A stretch of 26,053 bases of DNA from the NCBI GenBank assembly GCA_023375785.1, contig SZWC01003581.1:80003-106055 (forward strand), read 5' to 3'. Positions within the stretch are counted from its first letter, which is position 1; each line of letters begins with the position of its first letter. Source of the stretch: Penium margaritaceum. Taxonomy: Eukaryota; Streptophyta; Zygnematophyceae; Desmidiales; Peniaceae. Below the pieces are notes generated by a model that did not search any database, was not told the DNA's origin, and saw only the letters and a list, made by a program, of their open reading frames with translations. This document shows, piece by piece, positions 9,736-19,733 of the stretch. Position numbers and translations under genes: made by a program.

Positions 9736-10624
9736 TTTTGGTGTTCATTTTTGGAGTCACACCTGCCATGGTGAGGAGCATCACTCCAACACTTTGCCCA
9801 TGACAAATCAGTGGAAGATATGGATTTTCAGGCTGTAATGTTCAGGATGAACACATCCCTCCTCTTCTTACACGCCTCATCCTCCCTTTTTTCATTTTTC
9901 TCTCCCTTCCACATGCTATCGGCCTTTCTTGCTCCTTCACGATCTTGTCTGTCACCTCCTATTGTGTTGTGCATGGAACGCTGCCTGCTCGCTTGCTCGC
10001 TGCCTCCTCCCCTCCTTGTTTGTCGCGCCATTCACATCATTCCCCCCTTTTTTGTATTTTCTGGTTACACATTGAAGTTGAGCCAATTGCACTTTACGCA
10101 CACTTCACAAGCATTTGTCCTCGTTCGCATGTTTGCATGATCCAATGGTTTTTTTCATCTGGTCTTCTCAAACGTCCTTTTGCTTGGCTGTCACATAACC
10201 AGAAGCTACTAGTATGAATCGACGGTCATGCTCTCATGTTGACCAAAAAATTGGTAAATCATCCGCATTTTGTTCACAATAGCATTGCCAGCAAGTCAAT
10301 GCGGCCAGCGGAATGTGGACCATGCTCAACCAAAAGCATCCTTGAGAGGTCCATTAGCATAGGAATGAGATCCGCAGTCCTTTGCGGTGCCTTGCTAACA
10401 CACCCTGATGCTAAAGTCAGGCATTACGGCAAAACTGAAGTGTCAAAATGGGAGCCACAGGTTAAGCGTGGCCTGGAGGTTGACTGCATTTGTGTAGCGT
10501 GGGAGTGGTGGGTGTGTTGACTTGTCTTCCGGTGGAGAGTGGGCCGTCGGGTGTGCCGGCGCGTTGTGGGCCGAAGGAAGAGTAACCCCAAGTGCATCAA
10601 TGGCCTTGGCAAACCCCTCCCAAG
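9736..10624. other. No recognisable gene
   Basis: Several short open frames occur (for example 9811-10140 and 10236-10520) but none has a recognisable domain, conserved composition or support from neighbours. I see no repeats or RNA genes. Confidence 0.4.
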
Positions 10625-10832
10625 ACTTTCTTTACCCCCGCCCTTTCTTCCCCTTCCTCCTCACATCCTCCTGCTCCTCCTCCTCCCCCCCTTTTCCTAC
10701 TCCTCCTCCTCAAACCCCTCCTTTCTTCCCTCTCCCCCTCATCATCATCATTATCGTCATCCTTGTCATCGTTGTTGTCGTCCTCGCCCTCATCCATTTT
10801 CCCCCGCAATCTCTCACCATTCCTTTCCCCCT

Positions 10833-11011
10833 CCCCTTCTTGTCTCCCTCCCCTTCCCCCCTTTCCCCCCATCCCCTCCACTTTCTCGACGTCATTCTCC
10901 TCTTTGTCTTCCCCCTTCCCCTCCTCTTCCTCCTCATCCTACTCATCCCCACCCTCGTCCTCCCCCCTTCTCCTCCTCCTCCTCCCCATCCCCCTCCCTC
11001 CAGCTTTGAGA
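10833..11011 (+). repeat. 179-bp direct repeat, copy 1, ending at the gap
   Basis: By reading, this is identical to 11054-11232. It starts ccccttcttgtctccc and ends cagctttgaga exactly where the Ns begin. Confidence 0.92.
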
Positions 11012-11053
11012 NNNNNNNNNNNNNNNNNNNNNNNNNNNNNNNNNNNNNNNNNN
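11012..11053. other. Assembly gap (42 N), probably spurious
   Basis: The gap is bounded on the left by the last base and on the right by the first base of the same 179-bp sequence. That is the pattern left when two overlapping contigs are scaffolded instead of merged. The real sequence probably has one copy and no gap. Confidence 0.85.
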
Positions 11054-11232
11054 CCCCTTCTTGTCTCCCTCCCCTTCCCCCCTTTCCCCCCATCCCCTCC
11101 ACTTTCTCGACGTCATTCTCCTCTTTGTCTTCCCCCTTCCCCTCCTCTTCCTCCTCATCCTACTCATCCCCACCCTCGTCCTCCCCCCTTCTCCTCCTCC
11201 TCCTCCCCATCCCCCTCCCTCCAGCTTTGAGA
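11054..11232 (+). repeat. 179-bp direct repeat, copy 2, starting at the gap
   Basis: Identical to 10833-11011 with no difference seen. It begins at the first base after the Ns and then continues into unique sequence (taggtagaatcc). Confidence 0.92.
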
Positions 11233-11447
11233 TAGGTAGAATCCGTAGGGGTGATAAACTCTCGTACACATCCTTTTCCTTGTGCTCCCCTCCGAAATGC
11301 TAGGAACAGATGTTGTAGGCTTTGCGTCATATCGGAGCACAACTATGGTCCTGAATACTTTCTTGTGAACCAATGAGGATCTTCTCCGTACCCCCTTCTC
11401 ACCCTACACTTCCCTCCCAGATCCCCATGCGTTGTTTAACGCCAATA

Positions 11448-11953
11448 CCGTAGTGATCCTTGTATTTGTTCACTTTTTTAACGAATTATGTGATCTCAGA
11501 ATTTGCCCAGTTTTAAGCCTAACATTATTTAACTAGTGGTTCTCCCATGAAATCCCAGCATTCCCCCCTGATCTTTGAATTCGCCCAAGTTCTCATTGAG
11601 CCCCCCGCCCTGCTCAAGGCTCTCCTCAACAATCGTTGTTTGACAGCTATACCATTCAAATTTTCAAGTGCGGACGGCATTCGACAGATGTCGTCTCTGT
11701 TGACGCTCTTTGATGTGTCTACAAAGCGAATGCTGACACATCATAATGCGCAAATCATGTGAGCGAATGCTGTCAGATGCCGAATGTGAGCTTGCCTTCT
11801 AGTCGCAAAAAGTTTGTTTTTTTCATTTTTGCATGTACTGAAGTTCCAATCTCATTATTAGGAGAGGGTTTCGCCCAAACCCCTCACAATTACACTGATG
11901 AATGTGGGCCAATGAAAAATAGTTTTTTTGAACGAATGCAAGGATCACTACGG
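11448..11953. mobile_element. 506-bp MITE with TA target duplication
   Basis: The left end CCGTAGTGATCCTTGTATT (from 11448) is mirrored by the complement at the right end (to 11953): 23 of the outer 25 bp match. TA stands immediately outside both ends (11446-11447 and 11954-11955), the duplication expected of Tc1/mariner-type elements. The interior has no recognisable gene; an open frame at 11547-11762 has no family features. The TIR does not match that of the 1159-1847 element. Confidence 0.8.
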
Positions 11954-11955
11954 TA

Positions 11956-12460
11956 ACAACAAAACCAGGGTTCATTTTGACGGCATTATTGCACACATTG
12001 GCCTGAATGCCAACATTCTAAGCTGTAGGCCTTGCCTGTGAGTTAGGCATTGCAAACAAGGCTGCGAGGGATTCTTGTTGCCGATCACTATCGTAGCGGA
12101 CCGCGATGGACAGGTACCTAGTTTGATCGCGGCGCAGCTCAAAATCCGTCGGCATCGTTGAGCGTGTTACGATCCTAAATGCTATCGGGTTTTTAAATGA
12201 CCGAAAAAGAGTGGACTTAAAGAAAGTTCATTTTATGACTTTGAACTTCCAAATTACGATAACGTGACAACAGCCTGGGAAGGGTAGATCACTACTAGCA
12301 CAACAGAACAAAACAAGAAGTTAATGTCAAAACTGAGTCATTTGAGTGTATCAAAACATAACGACAGAGAATAAACAATGAGCACATACCCCCTCTCTAG
12401 CCACCTCCCTCCCAACCCCATACCCATGCCTACTGCCCTGTATTCCACGGGGCACCATGC
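11956..12460. other. No recognisable gene
   Basis: Intergenic sequence between the MITE and the end of the hAT pseudogene. I looked for an 8-bp duplication and hAT terminal repeats here and beyond 14944 but did not find a convincing pair. Confidence 0.4.
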
Positions 12461-14944
12461 TCATGCCAGACGACACTCAAGATTACCAAGCCAAATCCGT
12501 ACCTGTGTTACGTCCATGTGAAAATGCACCCTCGCATGATGCAAACGTTGCCGGACAGGGAGTAGGTCCATAGCCACCACAAACAGGATGGGCATTGCTT
12601 TCCTTTGCCCAATCCAAAAGACCATGATGTCAGCGTACTCATTGAGCGCCCCTATCTGATAAAAGACATAAAGTTGGCGTTCTAGAGGTATTTTGCATGA
12701 GGTTTCAATGGTGTTGCGGCACCGGCACCCGTGCGCAAAGCTCCGTTCACAATGCATAGATGCTCTGTGCTGCTTGATGCCACGCAAAGTGAGGAGATCG
12801 TGCCTCGCGATTGGTTGCACGCATGCCAACAATGGGTGTAGTTGCCAAAGAGTGTACCCTAGATGATGTTACCTCCTCTACTGCCGCGTCTCCCTTAGCT
12901 GCCTCTGCTGCCTCAGTTGCCTTTATTCTTGTCCCTACTCCCTCTACTGTAGTTGTTGCAGCACAACGTGTAGCAATAGGGGACAATACATGCACGTGGC
13001 TGTTAGGGTTGTCGAGCTCCGCGTCCTATGCCGCGATGTCACCTGCGAGTTCCTCAAATGGTTGCTCAGAGTCAGAGGCAGTCAGGACCAATGCGTATGG
13101 AACGGACATGCCACGCATGATTACGCTATGAACGTGTTTCGAGGGCGAGCTGAGGAGCTTGTCAAAGCATACCCAAGTGTGCGTACGGCGTGAACTCGTG
13201 AACCGTGCAGGAGGGATGGGGCTGGCAAGAACGGAGGGTGACAAGCATCCAGTGGATCCCTCAGAGCCGCTTGAGACATCAATGGCTTGATGCACGATGA
13301 AGTCAACGTACGCGTACTCCTACGGCTTCAAGAGGTGCATAATGAATGGCAGCACCTCCCGCGGGTCCACATCACCCCGCTTGCCATTGTACGTGTAATG
13401 GAAGTGGATGATGTTGTACCACGGGTTCTGGAAGGTGGCCAGGGTCTGGATGTCGCTAAAGAGCATGTACTACGTTCTAATGTCATGTCCGGCGTTTGCG
13501 AGCCTAGGCTCAAGCGCGCGCTGAACGACGAGAAGCTCCGGTTTATGTGGGCTGCTAGCGATGTTATTAGCAGATGAGGGAGTCGCAATGGTGTCGTTGA
13601 TAGCGGCCTTGCATGCCTTGAAGTGCAAGAAGAGGCTGTCGAGAATTTTGTTGTCTAGGGGCATGACGAGGTGGAGAGTTGGATACTTCTCCACACTCTT
13701 GTCATCCATCATGTTGTTAAATGGAGAGAGAATTTGGATGCTACATGTGATGGGTGTCCATTGTGCTTTAGAAAGGCACACATGCCCCTCGTTCTAGTGT
13801 GTGAGCGAGTCATCCAAAACATCCTACTGGTCATGGGAAGTCTATAGCATGTCGATCATGGAGTTCCATCTGGTCCGTGACTCAAGGTTGATCTTGCAAA
13901 AGGTGTTGGCTTGCAACACTTAAAAAAATTCCTAGATTTATGCCTCATGTTGCAAGCTGCGGCGGATGTAGACCGTGATGTTGCGGATCAGCTGCACGAT
14001 GTTGTTGACTTCAGCACACGCCAAAATCTGGTTGACGCCAAGGTATAGAACATGGTTGAAGCACTGCATGAAATGCTCCCCACGAAAGTCGGAGCATTTG
14101 TGCAGAAGGTGGTGCTTGACCATGGTGACATTCACGGAAGCGTTATCCATGGTGATGCAGAACTCCCTATCCCATAGCCACCATGAGGTGATGACGTCAT
14201 GGAACACCGTGAACAGGGCAAGTGCATCGTGGCATCCATGGACAGGCTTGAAGCCGATGAATTTGACGAGCAGTTTACCATTGCGGACGCCATGTGCAAT
14301 GATGGTGGTGAATGGAACGTTGGCACCCGATGACCACTTGTCCATGGCAAATAAAAGGCGCCCCTTCCATTGGAGTAGCATGCGACAGACGTATGCCTCA
14401 TACCGTCTGTGGTTGTCATGTATCCGGCGGGTGAAAGCAAGTTGCAGGCAACACCACCATAGGCAAAGGGTTGGCAATGAGAAATGCCTCTACAAGCCAG
14501 TGAGCTTCAATGACGTCGAAGGAAAGATCCTTCTTGACAAATAAAATTCAAATGGAATCCTTGAACTTCTCAACGTCCCATTGGTCAACGACGAGGCGAA
14601 GGTTGGGGGCCATTGCCATGACATGTTGGATTCGTTGTGTAGCCACGCAAGCATCAACCGGCCTTTGAGCCACCAGGCGGTGGCTCTTGGGTGAGGTGGT
14701 TCCACATCAATGTGGTGTTCTCATCGAGAACAAACACTGTGGACTCCACGTTGTCATAGTGGCAAAGGCGATACATGGTGTAGATACGGTTGTCGGACAC
14801 CTGATCGTAGTACTGCCAACAACCAATTCTCGGACGACAACCAGTCACTGGGCTCACCGGTGCCTCCTTCATGCGTTTGACAATCGGCAGACTTCGACCG
14901 GTCTCCTCGCAAGCAAAAAGTGCCATTGAGAGAGTGTTGGCCAT
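12461..14944 (-). pseudogene. hAT-superfamily transposase, many stops and frame changes
   Basis: Read on the minus strand from ATG 14944, the N-terminal part resembles a BED zinc finger with lost ligands (WQYYDQVSDNRIYTM, LCHYD, MWNHL). A linker contains DVIEAHWLVEAFLIANPLP, which fits the hAT segment before the catalytic domain. The core (14477-13938) has LLFAMDKWSSGANVPF (first Asp), FCITMDNASVNVTMV (second Asp) and MQCFNHVLYLGVNQIL, the typical C-x2-H helix. Then come SRTRWNSMIDML (about 13880), several stops, and YPTLHLVMPLDNKILD (about 13640). Another hAT-like block lies near 13300-13440 and an Ala/Thr/Glu-rich insert near 12845-12990. The C-terminal dimerisation region (ALNEYADIMVFWIGQRKAMP, AMDLLPVRQ) ends at the stop at 12461. 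It would have encoded a cut-and-paste transposase; it is inactive now. Confidence 0.85.
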
Positions 14945-16477
14945 CGTACTGAACCTGAATGAAAAACTGGTCGTCAGTACACGTAGACATGCATGAATGA
15001 AGAGAAACGATAGCGAGAGCAAGAGAACCGAGATTCTCGGGTGGATAATATATAATGAGGCAAGAAGTTGAGTAGGCGCGATGAATTGAATGAATTGATG
15101 TGGAGTGAATGCATGTGAGCGCATTTTAAAGTTGCAAGCTTGCATCCCTACTGCCATAGCCACACAGTTTGCTTTAGCGCATGCGTGCACTCCTCGAATG
15201 GTGGCTCTACTTTCATGCTAGGCTAGTAAGTACCCCCAACACACGTCCGCTCTTAGAGCGCGTGTGTACAAGCCGAAGATGTTTTTCCCAGTCACGGTGT
15301 AGATTCGTGCAGAGAGAGAGTATCTCGTTTTTGCTTTCATAGTGCATATCCTCCAGAAGGGAATGTTATCTGCATGTCTATAGCAATCAATGGCTGTGAC
15401 TCATGGGTCTCAGATGAGGGTAGCAAGGGGTCCTAGCGCTCATGTTTGAAGCATCATATTTGAATTTCTTTGTTTCGCATCCCCAAAAAGATGAGCCTGA
15501 TCTTAGTGGTCTTTTTAAAATATCCCTGTGAATTATTATGTTATCTTGGAGGGGATGCTTGAAAATATCACAAAGTATTGTGCTTTCTTCTAAAAACTCA
15601 AATGTGGTAAAAAAACAGGCACATGTAATTTTTTGCCCCTCTTTCAGAAATGCGATTGCATTTTGATAGTAGTGTCATATTTCCTCACAAATCCATATGA
15701 AGATGAAATTGGGTTCACGTTCAGTTGTAGTTCGACGATCTACATGAGATGGCTGTTGAGTTACGCCTAATAGCACATTGGTTTGCCATGCTAAAAGCGC
15801 AGATTTACAAGGAACACGTCAAATGCCTGAAACTGTCAAGCAATTCCGGGTTTTCAACACTCTTCATTGGGTGGAACCGAGCACGAGCATCTCGTTTTGC
15901 ACACGAGTCGCACGGGAATGGAAGCCAGAAGTATCAAACTGCCGGTCTTGTTGGAGTGCCTTACTTATGAGCAAAGGTCGAGGCGGCCTCTATTCTGTCA
16001 TTGTAGGTCAGATCCATTTATGCCCAATCACCCCAAATCAATACACTTGCCAATGTGTGAATAAGAGAAGAACATATGGTGAGGATCCTTCAAGGAAAGA
16101 AACATAAAATGTGAACAATGCTTCTAGGAAGTTACTTGTTACACTCAAGATCACACAGAGTCATGTGCACATCAACACCTGAATTTCCATGATCTTTCTT
16201 TACAATTGGGTTCATTGAAGATATCACAAAAATTATCTCAACATAAATAATTTCTGAAAACAACTTAATCATGTCTTTGCTTTAAATGAGATACACATTG
16301 TACACATTGTATACTTTGTGCTGTTTTTGTAGAATTGAATCCATGCCTACAATATTCTAAATTCTGGACAGGCGTAACGTGGAAGGTTAACATGTGTGCA
16401 GGACAGTCCGACACTCAATGGGCAGGTCAATCTTCCATCTGCTTACTGTCGCTTGTGTCATCAACGTGGTACTACTC
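14945..16477. other. No recognisable gene; one copy of a dispersed 30-bp motif
   Basis: The hAT reading frame stays open upstream to 15190 but without family features, so I start that gene at 14944. Elsewhere only short open frames without domains are seen (for example 15749-15970). A motif tatgagcaaaggtc at 15966-15994 recurs at 19643-19733 on the other side of the tandem array. A small palindrome, acacacg with cgtgtgt, lies near 15240-15270. Confidence 0.45.
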
Positions 16478-17284
16478 GAGTCTGCCCCCCCTCCCCCAAC
16501 TCAAAAGTGTATTAGGGTGGTGTACTGGAGAGTGTATCTTGAGAAGACTTCTTTTTTGTAATTGTGTATTTGGAGGGAGATGCAATCATTCCTCTACACA
16601 AATCCAAAAAACTTCTATTCCCCCAATACACTCTCGAATACACTTCCCCACTACATTAGGGGGGGGAGGGGGGGATTCCAGTTGGGATCCCATTATGGTG
16701 GAGTCAAAGTACACTAAAATCTTTATGTACAACCTCATAGCTGGTTATGTTGACAAAGAGAAAGACGTCAGATGCTTTTAGTTGACGTCTTCTGAGTAAT
16801 TTATGTATATGTACACAAGTCTGTTTCTATTCTATCTACCAGATACACTCTCAGCTACACTCTCGCAATACACTCTTCCACTCAGGGGTGGGGGGGGTCC
16901 TTAAATCCAGATCCCCCACCCTAGCAGGCAAAAGTGTATTGAGGTGGTGTATTGGAGAGTGTAGTTGTGTGAGCCTTCTTTTTTTAACTAGTGTATTTGG
17001 AGGGAGGTGCGGACGTGCCAGTACACAAGTCCAAAAAGACCTCGTGCCCCCAATACACTCCCTAATACACATCCCCAATACACAAGGGGGTTTGTGGGAG
17101 GGGGGGGGAGGTCCAGTTGGGATCCCATTGTGGCGGAGTTGAAGTACACTAAGCTGTTTGTGTACAACCTTATGGCTGGTTACGTAGACAAATAGAGAGA
17201 CATCAAATGCTTGAAATTGGCGGGTTATGAGTACTGAATGTAGATGTACACAAGTATGTTTTTTTTTCTCTACTAGATACACTC

Positions 17285-17409
17285 CTAGCTACACTCTCGC
17301 AATACACTCGTCCACTTTGGGAGGGGGAGGGGGTCCTTGTATCAAGACCCCCCCCCCCCTCCCAGCAGTTCGAATTGTATTGGGGTGGTGTATTAGAGAG
17401 TGTAGCTAG
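17285..17409. repeat. Palindromic module of the 440-bp monomer (example)
   Basis: CTAGCTACACTCTC (17285-17298) pairs perfectly with GAGAGTGTAGCTAG (17396-17409). The spacer contains a G-rich run (gggagggggaggggg), cttgtatc, and then a C run of about 13, which can also pair with each other. The same design recurs near 16850-16960, 17710-17830, 18150-18280 and 18595-18725, with imperfect arms. The DNA could extrude a cruciform or form a G-quadruplex. Confidence 0.8.
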
Positions 17410-19033
17410 GGGAGCCTTCTTTTTTCAACCAGTGTATTCGGATGGAGGTATGGACCTATCCTTACACAAGTCCAAAAAAACCTCATCCCCTTAATACACT
17501 CGCCAATACACTTCTCCAATACATTAGGGGGTTGCCCGGGGGGGGGGTGGTCCAGTTGGGATCCCATTGTGGCGAAGTCAAAGTGCACAAAAATATTTGT
17601 GTACGGCCTTATAGCTGGTTACGTGGACAAAGAGAGAGACGCCAGATTCTTGTAATCGACAGCTTATGTGAATTCAATGTACATGTACACAAGTCTGTTT
17701 TTTTCCTGTCTGCCACATACACTCCCAGCTACACTCCCGCAATACACTCTTCCACTTGGGGGGGAGGAGTCCTTGTATCTAGACCTCCCCCCCACAGGTA
17801 AAAGTGTATTAGGTTGGTGTATTGGAGAGTTTAGCTAGGGAAGCCCTTTTTCAATAAATAGTGTATTTGGAGGGAGGTACATACCTGCCATTACACAAGT
17901 CCAAAAAAAACTCTTCCTCCCAATACACTTCCCAATACACTTCCCAAATACACTAGGGGGTTTGTGGGGTGGGGGGGGGTCCAGTTGGGATCCCATTGTG
18001 GCGGAGTCAGAGTACACAAAAACATTTGTGTACAGCCTTATAGGTGGTTATGTAGACAAAGAGAAAGACGTTGGATGCTTGTAATCGACGCCTTATGAGT
18101 AACTAATGTAGATGTACACAAGTCTTTTTTTTTCCCGTGTACCAGATACACTCCCAACTACACTCCCGTAATACACTTTTCCACTTCGGGGGGGGGGGGG
18201 GAGGAGTCCTTGTATCGAGACCCCCCCATCCCCCCCCCCAAAAGTAAAAGTATATTGGGTTGGTGTATTGGAGAGTGTAGTTGGGGAAGCCTTCTTTTTT
18301 TAACTAGTGTATTCAGAGAGAGGTGCGGACCGGCCGTTACACAAGCCCAAAAAAACCTTTTCCCCCCAATACACTCCCCAATACACTTCCCCAATACACT
18401 AGGGGGTTTGCGGGGAGGGGGGGGGTCTAGTTGGGATCCCATTGTTACGGAGTTAAAGTACACAGAATTGTTTGTATACAGCATTATAGCTGGTTATGTA
18501 GACACAGAGAGAGACGTCGGATGCTTGAAATCGACGATTTACAAGTACTCAATGTAGATGTACACAAGTATTTTTTTTTTCTCTCTACCGGATACACTCC
18601 TAGCTACACTCCCGCAATACACTCATCCGCTTTGGGAGGGGGGGGTCCTTGTATCTAGATCCCTCCCCCCACCCCACCTCCTGTCGTTGAAATTACATTG
18701 GAGTGGTGTATTGGAGAGTCTAGCTAGAGGAGCCTTATCTTTTCAACTAGTGTATTCACAGGGAGGTATGGACCTGCCATTATACCAGTCCGATAAAACC
18801 TCTTCCCCCCAATACACTCCTCAATACACTTCCCCAATACACTATGGGGGGAGGGGGGGGAGGGGTGTCCAGTTGGGATCCCATTGTAGTGGAGTAGAAT
18901 TACACAACCCTTTGTGTACAGCCTTATAGCTGGTTACGTAGACAAAGTGAGAGACGTCGGATGCTTAAAACCAACGGTTTACAAGTATGAAATATAGATG
19001 TACACACGTCTGGTTTTCTTCTTATGTACGAGC

Positions 19034-19067
19034 TACACTCTCTTACACACCACACCAAGAGAGTGTA
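19034..19067. repeat. Short hairpin replacing the G/C module in the last unit
   Basis: TACACTCTCT (19034-19043) and AGAGAGTGTA (19058-19067) are perfect 10-bp arms with a 14-base loop. This is the palindromic module with its G and C runs deleted. Normal monomer sequence (gagggagccttctta) follows. Confidence 0.75.
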
Positions 19068-19642
19068 ACTGAGGGAGCCTTCTTATCAAAACTAGTCTAT
19101 TCAGAGGGAGGTGCGCACCTACCATTACACAAGTCCAAAAAAACTTGTCCTCCCAGTACACTCCCCAATACACTTCCCCAACACACTAGGGGGGTTTGCG
19201 GGAGGGTGGGGGAAGGGGGGGGGATGGGGAGGGGGAGGGAGAGGGGGGGCATCTTTGAGCAAATGGCGACCCTAACCCTATCTGGAGTTTTCCCTAAGCC
19301 TTCATATTTACGTTAATCAAAGGAAACAAGGCGCTTCAGAACACACACTTTAGGTGAGAGGAATATGAAAGAAAAAACAGCCGATGCATAATTCAAGGGA
19401 CATATGTAGGCTTCCTTCGAAAATTCACAATGCATGAAATTTCCTTTTGAAGCACACAAATTCAGTTTAGAAACATGGACTGAACATTTTGACTTCCACC
19501 AAAGACCTCGTGTTAAGATAAGTGAACATCTCAATGTGAGCTTTTGGGAACTACACTAAAACAGGTTGCACTATACACATGTATCCTAGTGTATTAAACG
19601 AGAATGATTAACCATAACTTGTCAGATCGGTCTTTTTCGGCC

Positions 19643-19733
19643 TATGAGCAAAGGTCAGATTGGCCTTCTATTGTAAGCAAAGGTGGAATCGGCCTTTTTT
19701 GGTGAGCAAAGGCCAGGTTGGCCCCCTTTTTTT
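19643..19733 (+). repeat. Three tandem copies of a ~30-bp gagcaaagg motif
   Basis: Copies start at 19643 (tatgagcaaaggtcagattggcc), 19674 (taagcaaaggtggaatcggcc) and 19703 (tgagcaaaggccaggttggcc), each ending in a T-rich stretch. A related half-unit (gtcagatcggtctttttcggcc) precedes them. A further copy lies at 15966-15994, left of the array. Confidence 0.75.

Larger units (their letters stand above)
10625..11232 (+). repeat. Long polypyrimidine (C/T) low-complexity tract
   Basis: The + strand is almost pure C and T (ctcctcctc, cccctt), with a short (tca/tcg)-rich triplet stretch near 10738-10795. All long open frames here (Pro/Ser/Leu-rich on +, Gly/Arg/Glu-rich on -) are compositional by-products. 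Such polypurine-polypyrimidine DNA can form triplex structures and is difficult to assemble. Confidence 0.9.
16478..19256 (+). repeat. Tandem array of ~440-bp monomers with inverted iterons and G/C tracts
   Basis: Six copies carry the landmark ccagttgggatccca (tctagttggg in the fifth), with TGGGATCCCA at 16683, 17118, 17557, 17986, 18432 and 18874. Spacings are 435, 439, 429, 446 and 442 bp. A degenerate seventh unit ends near 19256. Each monomer has, in order, short iterons like AGTGTATTGGGG pointing forward, a cttcttttttcaactagtg segment, about 50 bp ending in tccaaaaaaacct, reversed iterons (ccaatacactccccaatacac), a G run, the landmark, a tagctggttacgtagacaaagagag segment, reversed iterons again, a G run, a short ccttgtatc spacer and a C run. 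The first and last units are truncated. Open frames on both strands recur with the period and follow the repeat, so I do not call genes. Confidence 0.92.

Noticed and set aside
10522..11269. Long Pro/Ser/Leu-rich and Gly/Arg-rich open frames on both strands
   Set aside because: They arise from the C/T-only composition and one of them runs across the N gap.
15239..15271. Small palindrome acacacg/cgtgtgt as a terminator or TIR
   Set aside because: Seven-base arms in low-complexity sequence, with no partner and no adjacent gene.
16851..18557. Recurring open frames in the array (for example a repeated CIGECIGGKRFFWTC segment on the minus strand)
   Set aside because: They recur with the monomer, change frame at the G runs and have no family features; repetition of DNA explains them without coding.
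16478..19256. CRISPR-like or phage array
   Set aside because: The repeats are long, degenerate and eukaryotic in context; there are no unique spacers between short constant repeats.
19267..19283. Telomere-like ccctaaccctat after the array
   Set aside because: Fewer than two repeat units, too short to indicate a telomere or interstitial telomeric array.
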